Source: Actinomycetota bacterium
Lineage (GTDB): Bacteria > Actinomycetota > Thermoleophilia > Solirubrobacterales > Solirubrobacteraceae
DNA length: 16,794 nucleotides
Assembly (NCBI GenBank): GCA_005788585.1
Contig: SYBY01000340.1
Span: forward strand, 1-16,794
Direction: 5' to 3'
The stretch's first letter is position 1. Each line of letters starts with the position of its first letter. Made by a program: the position numbers and the translations under genes. Below, piece after piece: positions 1-6,190 of this stretch. The notes under the pieces are model-generated. The model was given only the letters and a program-made list of their open reading frames with translations, had not been told where the DNA came from and did not search any database.

Positions 1-545
1 AATCCCTGGCGGCCTGCCACGAGCTGCGCGAGCTCGCCCAGCGCCGCGGCGCCGTGGACGGGCGACCGGCGCGTGCCGAGGTGGCTCGCGCGGCCGGCGG
101 GCCGGTACGCCGCGTCGAGCTCGAGGCACACGCGGATCGGCGCACGGGCGGCCGGCGGCCGCACGCTGTCGATGAGATCGAGCTGCGCGACGTCGTCGAC
201 CATGAGCGTCACGGCGGCGGCCGCGGCCTCGTTCGTCGCAAGCCGCTCGATCGCACCGCGGTCGGGGGTCGGGTAGCCGATCACGATGTCGTCGCTCACG
301 CCCGCGGCGTGGAGCCACAGCGCCTCGTCCAGCGCGTACGCCAGGACCCCGGACCACCCAGGGCGGTCGAGGGCCCGCGTGAGGAGGTCGCGCACGCGCA
401 CGGACTTGCTCGCGACCCGCAGCGGCGTACCACTTGCGCGGCGCTCGAGGTCGGCCGCGTTGGCGTCGAACGCGTCGAGGTCGACGAGTGCGAGCGGCGG
501 GTCGAGGTGGGCGGTGGCAGCGTCGAGACGGGTGCGGTCGTCCAT
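1..545 (-). CDS. Amino acid deaminase/aldolase, alanine racemase-type PLP fold (partial, 3' end outside window)
   Basis: This is the first 181 codons of a gene that runs off the left edge; the frame is open throughout. It resembles the N-terminal PLP-binding barrel of the alanine racemase / D-threonine aldolase / D-serine dehydratase-like family, often annotated in actinobacteria as amino acid deaminase/aldolase. Residues 17-24 (PLALVDLD) form the first barrel strand. K47 in VASKSVRV is the expected Schiff-base lysine, and VIGYPTPD and VCLELDAAYRP are later core strands. Such enzymes act in the cytoplasm on D- or beta-hydroxy amino acids, but the substrate cannot be read here. The ATG at 545 is chosen because the family-like sequence begins soon after it and a -10-like TACCGT lies 9 bases upstream. 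It is transcribed divergently from the metallopeptidase gene, with 53 bases between the two starts. The catalytic C-terminal domain is not visible, so the subfamily stays open. Confidence 0.82.
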   Translation of the reverse strand, partial: MDDRTRLDAATAHLDPPLALVDLDAFDANAADLERRASGTPLRVASKSVRVRDLLTRALDRPGWSGVLAYALDEALWLHAAGVSDDIVIGYPTPDRGAIERLATNEAAAAAVTLMVDDVAQLDLIDSVRPPAARAPIRVCLELDAAYRPAGRASHLGTRRSPVHGAAALGELAQLVAGRQG

Positions 546-598
546 GCGCGGCGGACGGTATCGCCGATGCGGATGGACGGCTGCACTACGCTCTGATC
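546..598. promoter_or_regulatory. Divergent promoter region with two TANNNT -10 boxes
   Basis: The 53 bases between the two starts contain TACCGT on the minus strand (555-560), 9 bases before the deaminase ATG, and TACGCT on the plus strand (587-592), 6 bases before the metallopeptidase ATG. Neither start has a Shine-Dalgarno sequence. This layout fits leaderless transcription in actinobacteria. No convincing -35 box was seen for either. Confidence 0.45.
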
Positions 599-1234
599 AT
601 GCGCCCGTCCGATCTGAGCCGTCGGATCGCCGTCGCCGCCGGTGTCGCCTTCGCCGTCGGCCTGACGGCCGTGACCATCCTGAACGGGTTCAGCACGGTC
701 ACGCCGATCCGCCTGCTGCAGGGCACCGCGATCGTCGTGCTTGCGATCTTCGCGCTCGGCAGCGTGCTGGCTTCGATCGGCCTGCGCATCGCGGGGTGGG
801 AGGAGCCCGAGAGCGAGGCGGAGTTCGAGCAGATCGTCAAGCGCTCGGAGCGGCTCGCGCGCAGCGGCACGGCCGCGGAGCCCGACGAGATGGAGTTCGC
901 CGAGCTCGACCCGTACGACGACGAGGACTTCGAGGAGCTCGTCAGCGACGCGCTGGACGAGCTCCCCGACCTGCTGCAGCGTGCGCTCGAGCGCAACGTC
1001 GCGGTGGTCATCAGCGACGGGGGGCGCAAGGCCGGCGCGTACGGCCTCTACCACGGCGACACCGTCGCGCGGGACAACTACCCCGACCGCATCATCATCT
1101 ACCGGGACACCCTGCGCCGAGACTTCGGTCACGACCCCGATCTGCTGCGGTTCGAGGTCACGAAGACCGTCCGCCACGAGCTCGCGCACCATCTCGGGGC
1201 CGACGAGCTGGGCGTGCGCGAGCTGGGCCTGTAG
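599..1234 (+). CDS. Membrane-anchored zincin-like metallopeptidase family protein
   Basis: A 211-residue protein. Residues about 8-30 and 39-65 are two hydrophobic membrane helices. An acidic linker follows (about 68-125, rich in Glu and Asp), then a C-terminal domain resembling the short metallopeptidase family (Pfam Zincin_1). The zinc motif is H193-E194-x-x-H197-x-x-G200 in VRHELAHHLGADE, with E203 or D202 as the likely third ligand. The upstream strand PDRIIIYRDTL is typical of the family. Family members are usually soluble and about 110-150 residues, so the membrane anchor is an extension. The substrate is unknown. ATG 599 is preferred over an in-frame upstream start at 434 because the longer form would overlap the divergent gene and add low-complexity Arg-rich sequence, and because TACGCT lies 6 bases before it. 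The motif sits only 8 residues from the C-terminus, as expected for this minimal family. Confidence 0.8.
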   Translation: MRPSDLSRRIAVAAGVAFAVGLTAVTILNGFSTVTPIRLLQGTAIVVLAIFALGSVLASIGLRIAGWEEPESEAEFEQIVKRSERLARSGTAAEPDEMEFAELDPYDDEDFEELVSDALDELPDLLQRALERNVAVVISDGGRKAGAYGLYHGDTVARDNYPDRIIIYRDTLRRDFGHDPDLLRFEVTKTVRHELAHHLGADELGVRELGL

Positions 1235-1269
1235 CCCGTCCGGCGAAGACCATTCGGGCCATGCGCGGT

Positions 1270-1290
1270 CCGCGGTGGTACCGTCCGCGG
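1270..1290 (+). promoter_or_regulatory. Dyad with embedded -10 box before the cupredoxin gene
   Basis: CCGCGG (1270-1275), GGTACC (1277-1282) and CCGCGG (1285-1290) form a near-perfect dyad. TACCGT (1279-1284) inside it is a TANNNT -10 box 7 bases before the GTG at 1292. It may be a leaderless promoter, an operator, or both. Confidence 0.35.
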
Positions 1291-1291
1291 C

Positions 1292-2272
1292 GTGCGCACC
1301 GCACTGACCCTCGCCCTGGGGGCGCTCGCGGTGGTGCCGGTGGGGGCCTCGGCCGACGTCCGCACCGTCCGCTTCGGCGGGGAGCTCGGGAACCGCTACG
1401 AGCCCGCGGAGCTGACCGTGCAGGCAGGTGACGTCGTCGAATGGACCGGGGACTTCGCGGTCCACCCGCTGCGCTACCGCCCGTCGCCGTCGGAGCCGTA
1501 CAGCGCCCCGTACACCGGGCCGGCGCCGCTGCGCCGAACGCTCAGCGCGGTCGGGGACCAGCTGGAGTACGTGTGCGCGATCCACGGTGACGCGGGCATG
1601 CGCGGTGTCGTCTCCGCGGTGGCCGCGGGCGATCCGCGCCCGCTGACCCGCCCGCCGCTGCTGTCACTGCGCACCGAGCCGCGCGAGCCCGTGGCGGGAC
1701 GGCGCGTGACCTTCATCGTCTCGTACGTCGAAGGGAGCGGCGAGGGCCGCTTCACGCAGTTCGCCTGGGACCTGGACGGGGACGGCCGCGTCCGCCCGAA
1801 GGACGGGCCCGACCGCATCACGAAGACGCCGCGGGTGAGCACGACCTTCGAGCGGGCGGGCAAGCGCAAGATCGCCGTGACCGGCTCGACCACCGAGCCC
1901 GGCGCGGCAGGGACGAGCACGACGACGTTCCGGTTCGTGGTGGCGGCGAAGGCGGACAGCACACCGCCGCGACTGACGGTCGCCGGGCTGACCCCGACGG
2001 CGCTCCCCGCCATCCTGCGGTCCGGGCTGTCGGTCACGCTGCGCGCCGGCGAGCCGGTGCGGGCGCGCATCGACATCCTCCACGACGGGCGCGTCCTGGC
2101 CCGGACCACCCGGCGGCTCGGGACCAAGGCGACCGCGGTGAAACTGCGATTCTCGCGCGCGTCGATCGATTCGCTGCGCAAGCGCAAGAGCGTGCGCCTG
2201 AAGCTGCGGGTCGTCGCGCGTGACGACGCGGGGAACCGCACGACGCTGCGCAAGACGATCATCGCGCGCTGA
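1292..2272 (+). CDS. Exported cupredoxin (plastocyanin-like) protein with PKD and Ig-like domains
   Basis: A 326-residue exported protein. Residues 1-21 are a short signal peptide ending ASA. Residues about 22-110 form a cupredoxin domain with a complete type 1 copper set: H58 (AVHPL), C95 and H98 (YVCAIHG) and M103 (GMRG). Residues about 122-217 look like a PKD domain (FAWDLDGDG at 158-166). Residues about 225-326 form a basic beta-rich domain ending in VRLKLRVVARDDAGN, typical of extracellular Ig-like tails. It probably binds copper outside the membrane as an electron carrier or as part of a surface protein; the partner is unknown. GTG 1292 is used because the signal peptide starts there and a TACCGT box lies 7 bases upstream. 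It follows the metallopeptidase by 57 bases and may be independently transcribed. Confidence 0.82.
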   Translation: MRTALTLALGALAVVPVGASADVRTVRFGGELGNRYEPAELTVQAGDVVEWTGDFAVHPLRYRPSPSEPYSAPYTGPAPLRRTLSAVGDQLEYVCAIHGDAGMRGVVSAVAAGDPRPLTRPPLLSLRTEPREPVAGRRVTFIVSYVEGSGEGRFTQFAWDLDGDGRVRPKDGPDRITKTPRVSTTFERAGKRKIAVTGSTTEPGAAGTSTTTFRFVVAAKADSTPPRLTVAGLTPTALPAILRSGLSVTLRAGEPVRARIDILHDGRVLARTTRRLGTKATAVKLRFSRASIDSLRKRKSVRLKLRVVARDDAGNRTTLRKTIIAR

Positions 2273-2285
2273 ACACGGCACTCCG

Positions 2286-2318
2286 TTGCGTGACGCAATG
2301 GACTATCCTATGACGCAG
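2286..2318 (+). promoter_or_regulatory. Palindrome and repeated TGACGCA upstream of the thiolase gene
   Basis: TTGCGT-G-ACGCAA (2286-2298) is a perfect palindrome with 6-base arms. Its right half, TGACGCA, recurs at 2311-2317, exactly 20 bases downstream. TATCCT (2304-2309) between them is a plausible -10 box. The arrangement suggests a regulator-controlled promoter; the regulator is unknown and no candidate regulator gene is adjacent. Confidence 0.45.
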
Positions 2319-2323
2319 CCCTC

Positions 2324-2371
2324 GTGGAGTGCGACCGCCGAGGGGAATTGCCCCGTGGAGTGAGACCGCCG
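2324..2371 (+). repeat. Two-copy 17-bp direct repeat in the thiolase leader
   Basis: GTGGAGTGCGACCGCCG (2324-2340) and GTGGAGTGAGACCGCCG (2355-2371) match at 16 of 17 bases. They start 31 bases apart, about three helical turns. Between them GGGG (2342-2345) and CCCC (2351-2354) can pair across AATTG. If transcription starts near 2315 this lies in the 5' leader of the thiolase mRNA. Confidence 0.6.
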
Positions 2372-2382
2372 GGGCCGTACAT

Positions 2383-2387
2383 AGGAG
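2383..2387 (+). promoter_or_regulatory. Ribosome binding site of the thiolase gene
   Basis: AGGAG lies 6 bases before the ATG at 2394. It is one of the few clear Shine-Dalgarno sequences in the window, consistent with this gene having a real 5' leader, and it fixes the start. Confidence 0.75.
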
Positions 2388-2393
2388 TGCACC

Positions 2394-3539
2394 ATGCCCG
2401 AAGCAGTCATCGTCGACGCGGTCAGGACCCCGATCGGCCGCGCGGTGAAAGGCTCGCTGAAGACCGTCAGGACGGACGACCTCGCGTCGGTTCCGCTCCA
2501 GGCGCTGATGGAGCGCAACCCCGACGTCGATCTCAACGAGACCGTCGACGTCCTCATGGGCTGCGCCGTCGCGGAGGGTGAGGCCGGCGGCAACGTCGCC
2601 CGCAGCGCCGTCCTGCTCGCCGGCTACGACCACCAGGTGCCGGCGGCGACCGTGAACCGCTGGTGTGCGTCGTCGCTGCAGACCATCCGCAACGCCGCCC
2701 ACGCCATCAAGGCGGGGGAGGGCGACCAGTACATCGCGGCGGGCGTCGAGGCCGTCTCGCGTGCCACCGGCGCGTCCATCCCGCCGCACCCCGAGCTGGA
2801 CGGGTCGGAGGGATCGGCGTACGACGTCTACATCCCGATGGGCCTCACGGCCGAGAACGTGGCCGAGCGCTACGCGGTCAGCCGCGAGGACCAGGACGCG
2901 TGGGCCGTCATCTCCCAGGAGCGGGCCGTCGCCGCCTGGGACGCCGGCCACTTCGACTCCGAGATCGTGGCCGTCACGACCCCGGAGGGCGACGTGGTGA
3001 CCCGGGACGACGGGCCGCGGCCGGGTACCACCGCCGAGAAGCTCGCGGCGCTGAAGCCGGCGTTCGTCGAGAACGGCACGGTCACGGCGGGCAACGCGTG
3101 CCCGCTCAACGACGGCGCGGCCGCCGTGCTCATGATGAGCGACGAGAAGGCCGCGGCGCTGGGCGTCACGCCCCGCGCACGGGTCGTCGCGTCATCGGTC
3201 GCGGCGATCCGGCCCGAGGTCATGGGCGTCGGACCGATCCCGGCCATCCAGCAGCTGCTGGCGTCGACCGGGATGACGATGGACGACATCGACGTCGTCG
3301 AGATCAACGAGGCGTTCGCCGCGCAGATCGTGCCGTGCATGTCGGAACTGGGCATCCCCGCGGAGAAGCTCAACCCGTTCGGCGGCGCGATCGCGCTCGG
3401 TCACCCGGTCGGGATGACCGGCGCGCGCATCATGACGACGCTGCTGAACGACCTCGAGACGCTCGACGGCACCTACGGCATCGAGTCAATGTGCGTCGCC
3501 GGCGGCATGGGCATGGCCATGCTCGTCGAGCGGCTCTGA
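2394..3539 (+). CDS. Thiolase (acetyl-CoA C-acyltransferase / acetyltransferase)
   Basis: A 381-residue full-length thiolase that makes or cleaves the carbon-carbon bond of 3-ketoacyl-CoA or acetoacetyl-CoA in the cytoplasm. All catalytic elements are present. C91 in VNRWCASSLQ is the acyl-carrying nucleophile, N305-E306-A307-F308 is the NEAF loop, H337 lies in GGAIALGHPVG, and C367 in CVAGGMG is the proton-shuttling cysteine. The N-terminus (VIVDAVRTPIGR) is canonical. Length and motifs fit FadA-type beta-oxidation thiolases as well as biosynthetic ones; the window has no other beta-oxidation gene to decide. It stands alone behind a palindrome, a direct repeat and an AGGAG site. Its last 54 bases are also coding on the opposite strand for the tail of the chemoreceptor gene. 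Confidence 0.93.
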   Translation: MPEAVIVDAVRTPIGRAVKGSLKTVRTDDLASVPLQALMERNPDVDLNETVDVLMGCAVAEGEAGGNVARSAVLLAGYDHQVPAATVNRWCASSLQTIRNAAHAIKAGEGDQYIAAGVEAVSRATGASIPPHPELDGSEGSAYDVYIPMGLTAENVAERYAVSREDQDAWAVISQERAVAAWDAGHFDSEIVAVTTPEGDVVTRDDGPRPGTTAEKLAALKPAFVENGTVTAGNACPLNDGAAAVLMMSDEKAAALGVTPRARVVASSVAAIRPEVMGVGPIPAIQQLLASTGMTMDDIDVVEINEAFAAQIVPCMSELGIPAEKLNPFGGAIALGHPVGMTGARIMTTLLNDLETLDGTYGIESMCVAGGMGMAMLVERL

Positions 3540-5162
3540 GTCCTGCGGCGCGGGCCCGTTGATCCCGGTGAGCTCGGCCAGTTCGGCGAGCGCATCCTGA
3601 TCGGCGGGCTCGTCCGTGCCGTCGCTCGCGGTGAGCGCATCGAGCTCGGCGGCGAGCTCGCGCAGCCGCTGGGCCAGGGTGGAGACCTCGTCGGCGGCGG
3701 TGGTGACCTGCGCGATCGACGCGCTCGCCTGCGCGACGTCGACGCCGATCTGCTGGCCGGCGGTGCGGCTGCTGCCGGCGGCGGCGGAGATGCTCTCGGC
3801 GCTGCCGTGGACGGCCTCGCCGGCCTGGGCGATGGCCCGCAGGGCGCCCTCCGTCTTCCCGGCGGTCTGCTTGCTGTGCTCGACGGACTCGACGCCTGAT
3901 CGCGCGGCGGTGATGGCCTGCTGGGCGGCGGCCTCGACGTCGGCGAGCAGCTCGTCCACCGACGCGGTCGCGGCGTTGGACTCCTCGGCGAGCTTGCGGA
4001 CCTCTTCCGCGACGACGGCGAAGCCACGGCCGTGCTCCCCGGCGCGGGCGGCCTCGATCGACGCGTTGAGCGCGAGGAGGCGGGACTGATCGGCGAGCTG
4101 CCGGACGGTGTCGACGATGGTGGCGACCTTGCGGGTGCGCTCGGTCAGCGACTCGACGCCCTCGGCGATGCCGGTCACGCGCGCGCCGACCTCGTCCATG
4201 TCGCCGACGAGCTGCGCCATCGCGGCGCTGCCCTCGGTCGTGGCCTGCGTGGTCGCGAGCGTCTCCTCGACGACGCGCGCCGCCTCGCGGGCGGTGGCGT
4301 CGGCGACCTCGTCGAGCGCCTCGGCGGAGAGCCGGACGGCGTCGAGCGCCTCGGCGCTGCGCTGCGCGGCCTCGTGGGTGCCGCCGGCCTCCGACGCGAG
4401 CTGCTCGCCGGTGATGGCGACCTGCTCGGCGTGCGCGCCGACACGCTCGGACAGGCGGCGCATCTCGGTGACGGTCCGGTCCAGGCGGGAGATCGTGCCG
4501 TCGAGCTCGGCGTTCTTGGCCTCGAGCTCCTCCTTGCGGCGGTCCATCTCGGCGTTGCGGCGCGCGAGCACCGCCTCCTGGTTCTCGGCGAGCTTCCAGG
4601 ACGCCAGCAGCGCCGCGACCTGGACGACGACGAACGCGGCGTGGACGAGCGTCTGCTTGACGATGTCGCCCGTGCCGTTGTGGTTCATGTAGACCGACTC
4701 GGGCTGGATGAGCGCGAAGACCAGGTGGTGCACCACGATCATGCCGACGGCGACGGCGAACGGTCGCCAGTCGAGGTACAGCCCGATGATCGGGAGCACG
4801 ACGAAGAAGTGGAAGTGCGCGGCGAGCGCGCCACCGGACGCGTGCACGAACAGCGCGCTGCACATGATCAGGCCGGCGGCCGCGGCGCACGAGCGGGCCG
4901 ACTGGCTGAGCTTGGGCCAGCAGGCGAGGCCCGCGAGGATGCCGAGCGGCAGGACCACGTCGAGGACGAGGTGGCCGAGCGCCATCCCGCGCGCGGCGCC
5001 GTAGGCGAGCACCGAGGGGATGTGCAGCAGGATGATGCTGACGATGACGGTGTGGCGCGGGGCCCACTCGTCGTGGGACAGCCCGCGCAGGCGGGGGAAG
5101 GCGGCCAGCACCTTCTGTGCCAGTCCGGGCGTGGCAGAGTTCATGGCCCGGGTGATCGGCAC
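3486..5162 (-). CDS. Methyl-accepting chemotaxis protein with His-rich multi-TM sensor domain
   Basis: A 558-residue receptor counted from GTG 5162, chosen because AGGTGGG (5170-5176) lies 7 bases upstream; ATG 5144 is the alternative (552 residues). Residues about 37-190 hold about six membrane helices with many histidines: H107, H116, H118 (AAHFHFF) and H145-H146 (VVHHLVF), with no periplasmic ligand domain. A coiled coil (about 190-240) replaces a recognisable HAMP. The cytoplasmic signalling hairpin tip lies near 350-395, with RLLALNASIEAARAGEHG and FAVVAEEVRKLAEES. The CheR-tethering pentapeptide NWETF is absent; the C-terminus instead ends in HGHAHAAGDAH. Such proteins signal through CheW/CheA, none of which is in the window. 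It begins 23 bases after egtD on the same strand, so co-transcription with egtBD is likely. The final 17 residues lie opposite the thiolase C-terminus. Confidence 0.88.
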   Translation of the reverse strand: MPITRAMNSATPGLAQKVLAAFPRLRGLSHDEWAPRHTVIVSIILLHIPSVLAYGAARGMALGHLVLDVVLPLGILAGLACWPKLSQSARSCAAAAGLIMCSALFVHASGGALAAHFHFFVVLPIIGLYLDWRPFAVAVGMIVVHHLVFALIQPESVYMNHNGTGDIVKQTLVHAAFVVVQVAALLASWKLAENQEAVLARRNAEMDRRKEELEAKNAELDGTISRLDRTVTEMRRLSERVGAHAEQVAITGEQLASEAGGTHEAAQRSAEALDAVRLSAEALDEVADATAREAARVVEETLATTQATTEGSAAMAQLVGDMDEVGARVTGIAEGVESLTERTRKVATIVDTVRQLADQSRLLALNASIEAARAGEHGRGFAVVAEEVRKLAEESNAATASVDELLADVEAAAQQAITAARSGVESVEHSKQTAGKTEGALRAIAQAGEAVHGSAESISAAAGSSRTAGQQIGVDVAQASASIAQVTTAADEVSTLAQRLRELAAELDALTASDGTDEPADQDALAELAELTGINGPAPQDSEPLDEHGHAHAAGDAH

Positions 5163-5169
5163 AACTGAG

Positions 5170-5176
5170 CCCACCT
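5170..5176 (-). promoter_or_regulatory. Probable ribosome binding site of the chemoreceptor gene
   Basis: On the minus strand AGGTGGG lies 7 bases before GTG 5162, inside the short egtD-receptor gap. It favours the GTG over ATG 5144, which has no such signal. Confidence 0.5.
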
Positions 5177-5185
5177 GAACCGGAT

Positions 5186-6190
5186 TCAGTCGCGGGGCGA
5201 CGCCAGGGACAGCGCGTACCAGGCGTTCGGATCCTGGTACCAACCACGGAGCTGCAGGCCGGCCTGCGCGTAGGCGCGCTCGAGGCCTCCGCGGCGGAAC
5301 TTCCGGCTGATCTCGGTGAGGATCGACTCGTCGGCCTGGAACGTCACCTCCAGGCCGAGTCCGCGGATGCGGACGACCTGGTCGCGCAGGCTGCGCAGCC
5401 GGATCTCGATGCGCTCGAGCACCGGATTCCACGTCGCCTCGTGCGCGAACGCGTCGAGGTCGAAGTCCGCCAGCAGCTCGCGGTTGATGACCGCGAGGAC
5501 GTTGCGGTTGAAGGCCGCGGTGACGCCCGCGGCATCGTCATAGGCGGGTTCCAGGACGCCGACGTCCTTGACGAGGTCGGTGCCGAGGAGCAGCGCGTCG
5601 TCTGGGCCGAGCAGCGGCCGCACCTGCGCCAGGAAGGCCTGGACCTCGACGGGCTGGAGGTTGCCGATGGTGCTCCCGAGGAACGCGACGATCCGCGGGT
5701 CGCCGTTCGGTCGCGGCAGGGCGTGGAGGTCGGCGGTGAAGTCACAGATCCGCGCGTCGATCTCAAGATCGGGGTAGCGGTCGACGAGCCCGGGGATCGC
5801 CCCTTCGATGGCGGCGGCGCTCACGTCGACCGGGACGTAGCGGCGCAGCGCGCCGGCCTCGTGCAGGGGGTCGAGCAGCAGCGGCGACTTCGTCGACGAG
5901 CCCGAGCCGAGCTCGATGACCTCGGCCGCCGGGATCTCCGTGGCGATGCGGGCCCCGACATGCTCGAGCAGCGCCGCCTCGGTCCGGGTCGGGTAGTACT
6001 CGGGCTGCTCGCAGATGGCGTCGAACAGCTCGCTGCCGCGTGCGTCGTAGAACCACTTCGGCGGGAGGGTCTTCGGGTTCGTCGAGAGCCCGTCCAGGAC
6101 GTCTGCCGCGAGGGCGGTCCAGCTCTCGGGGAAGGCGTGGACCTCGACGCCGTGCTCGGCGAGGGCCTGGAGGCGGTCGCTGTCGCTCAT
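5186..6190 (-). CDS. egtD: L-histidine N-alpha-methyltransferase EgtD
   Basis: A 334-residue SAM-dependent enzyme that trimethylates histidine to hercynine, the first step of ergothioneine synthesis, in the cytoplasm. The N-terminal part has PKWFYDARGSELFD and PEYYPTRTE (about 44-71), the SAM loop is ELGSGSSTK (93-101) and FLGSTIGN is 170-177. Residues N177, Y217, E293 and S295 (TEISRKF) line up with the histidine-binding residues recalled for the Mycobacterium smegmatis enzyme (N166, Y206, E282, S284), so it should be active. The start is ATG 6190, which shares the ATGA overlap with the egtB stop, indicating translational coupling. A longer in-frame form reaching 6523 is rejected because it would run inside egtB. 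Length is close to the family norm of about 320 residues. Confidence 0.95.
   Translation of the reverse strand: MSDSDRLQALAEHGVEVHAFPESWTALAADVLDGLSTNPKTLPPKWFYDARGSELFDAICEQPEYYPTRTEAALLEHVGARIATEIPAAEVIELGSGSSTKSPLLLDPLHEAGALRRYVPVDVSAAAIEGAIPGLVDRYPDLEIDARICDFTADLHALPRPNGDPRIVAFLGSTIGNLQPVEVQAFLAQVRPLLGPDDALLLGTDLVKDVGVLEPAYDDAAGVTAAFNRNVLAVINRELLADFDLDAFAHEATWNPVLERIEIRLRSLRDQVVRIRGLGLEVTFQADESILTEISRKFRRGGLERAYAQAGLQLRGWYQDPNAWYALSLASPRD

Noticed and set aside
296..1585. Minus-strand frame of 429 codons crossing the deaminase, metallopeptidase and cupredoxin genes
   Set aside because: It spans three recognised genes in other frames and has no coherent domain.
2259..2951. Minus-strand frame of 230 codons over the start of the thiolase gene
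   Set aside because: It is antisense to conserved thiolase sequence and has no recognisable motif.
3430..5247. Long minus-strand frame of 605 codons, and a plus-strand frame of 378 codons at 4032-5168, over the chemoreceptor
   Set aside because: Both are Arg/Ala/Gly-rich low-complexity translations with no family resemblance; they are alternative frames of the GC-rich receptor gene.
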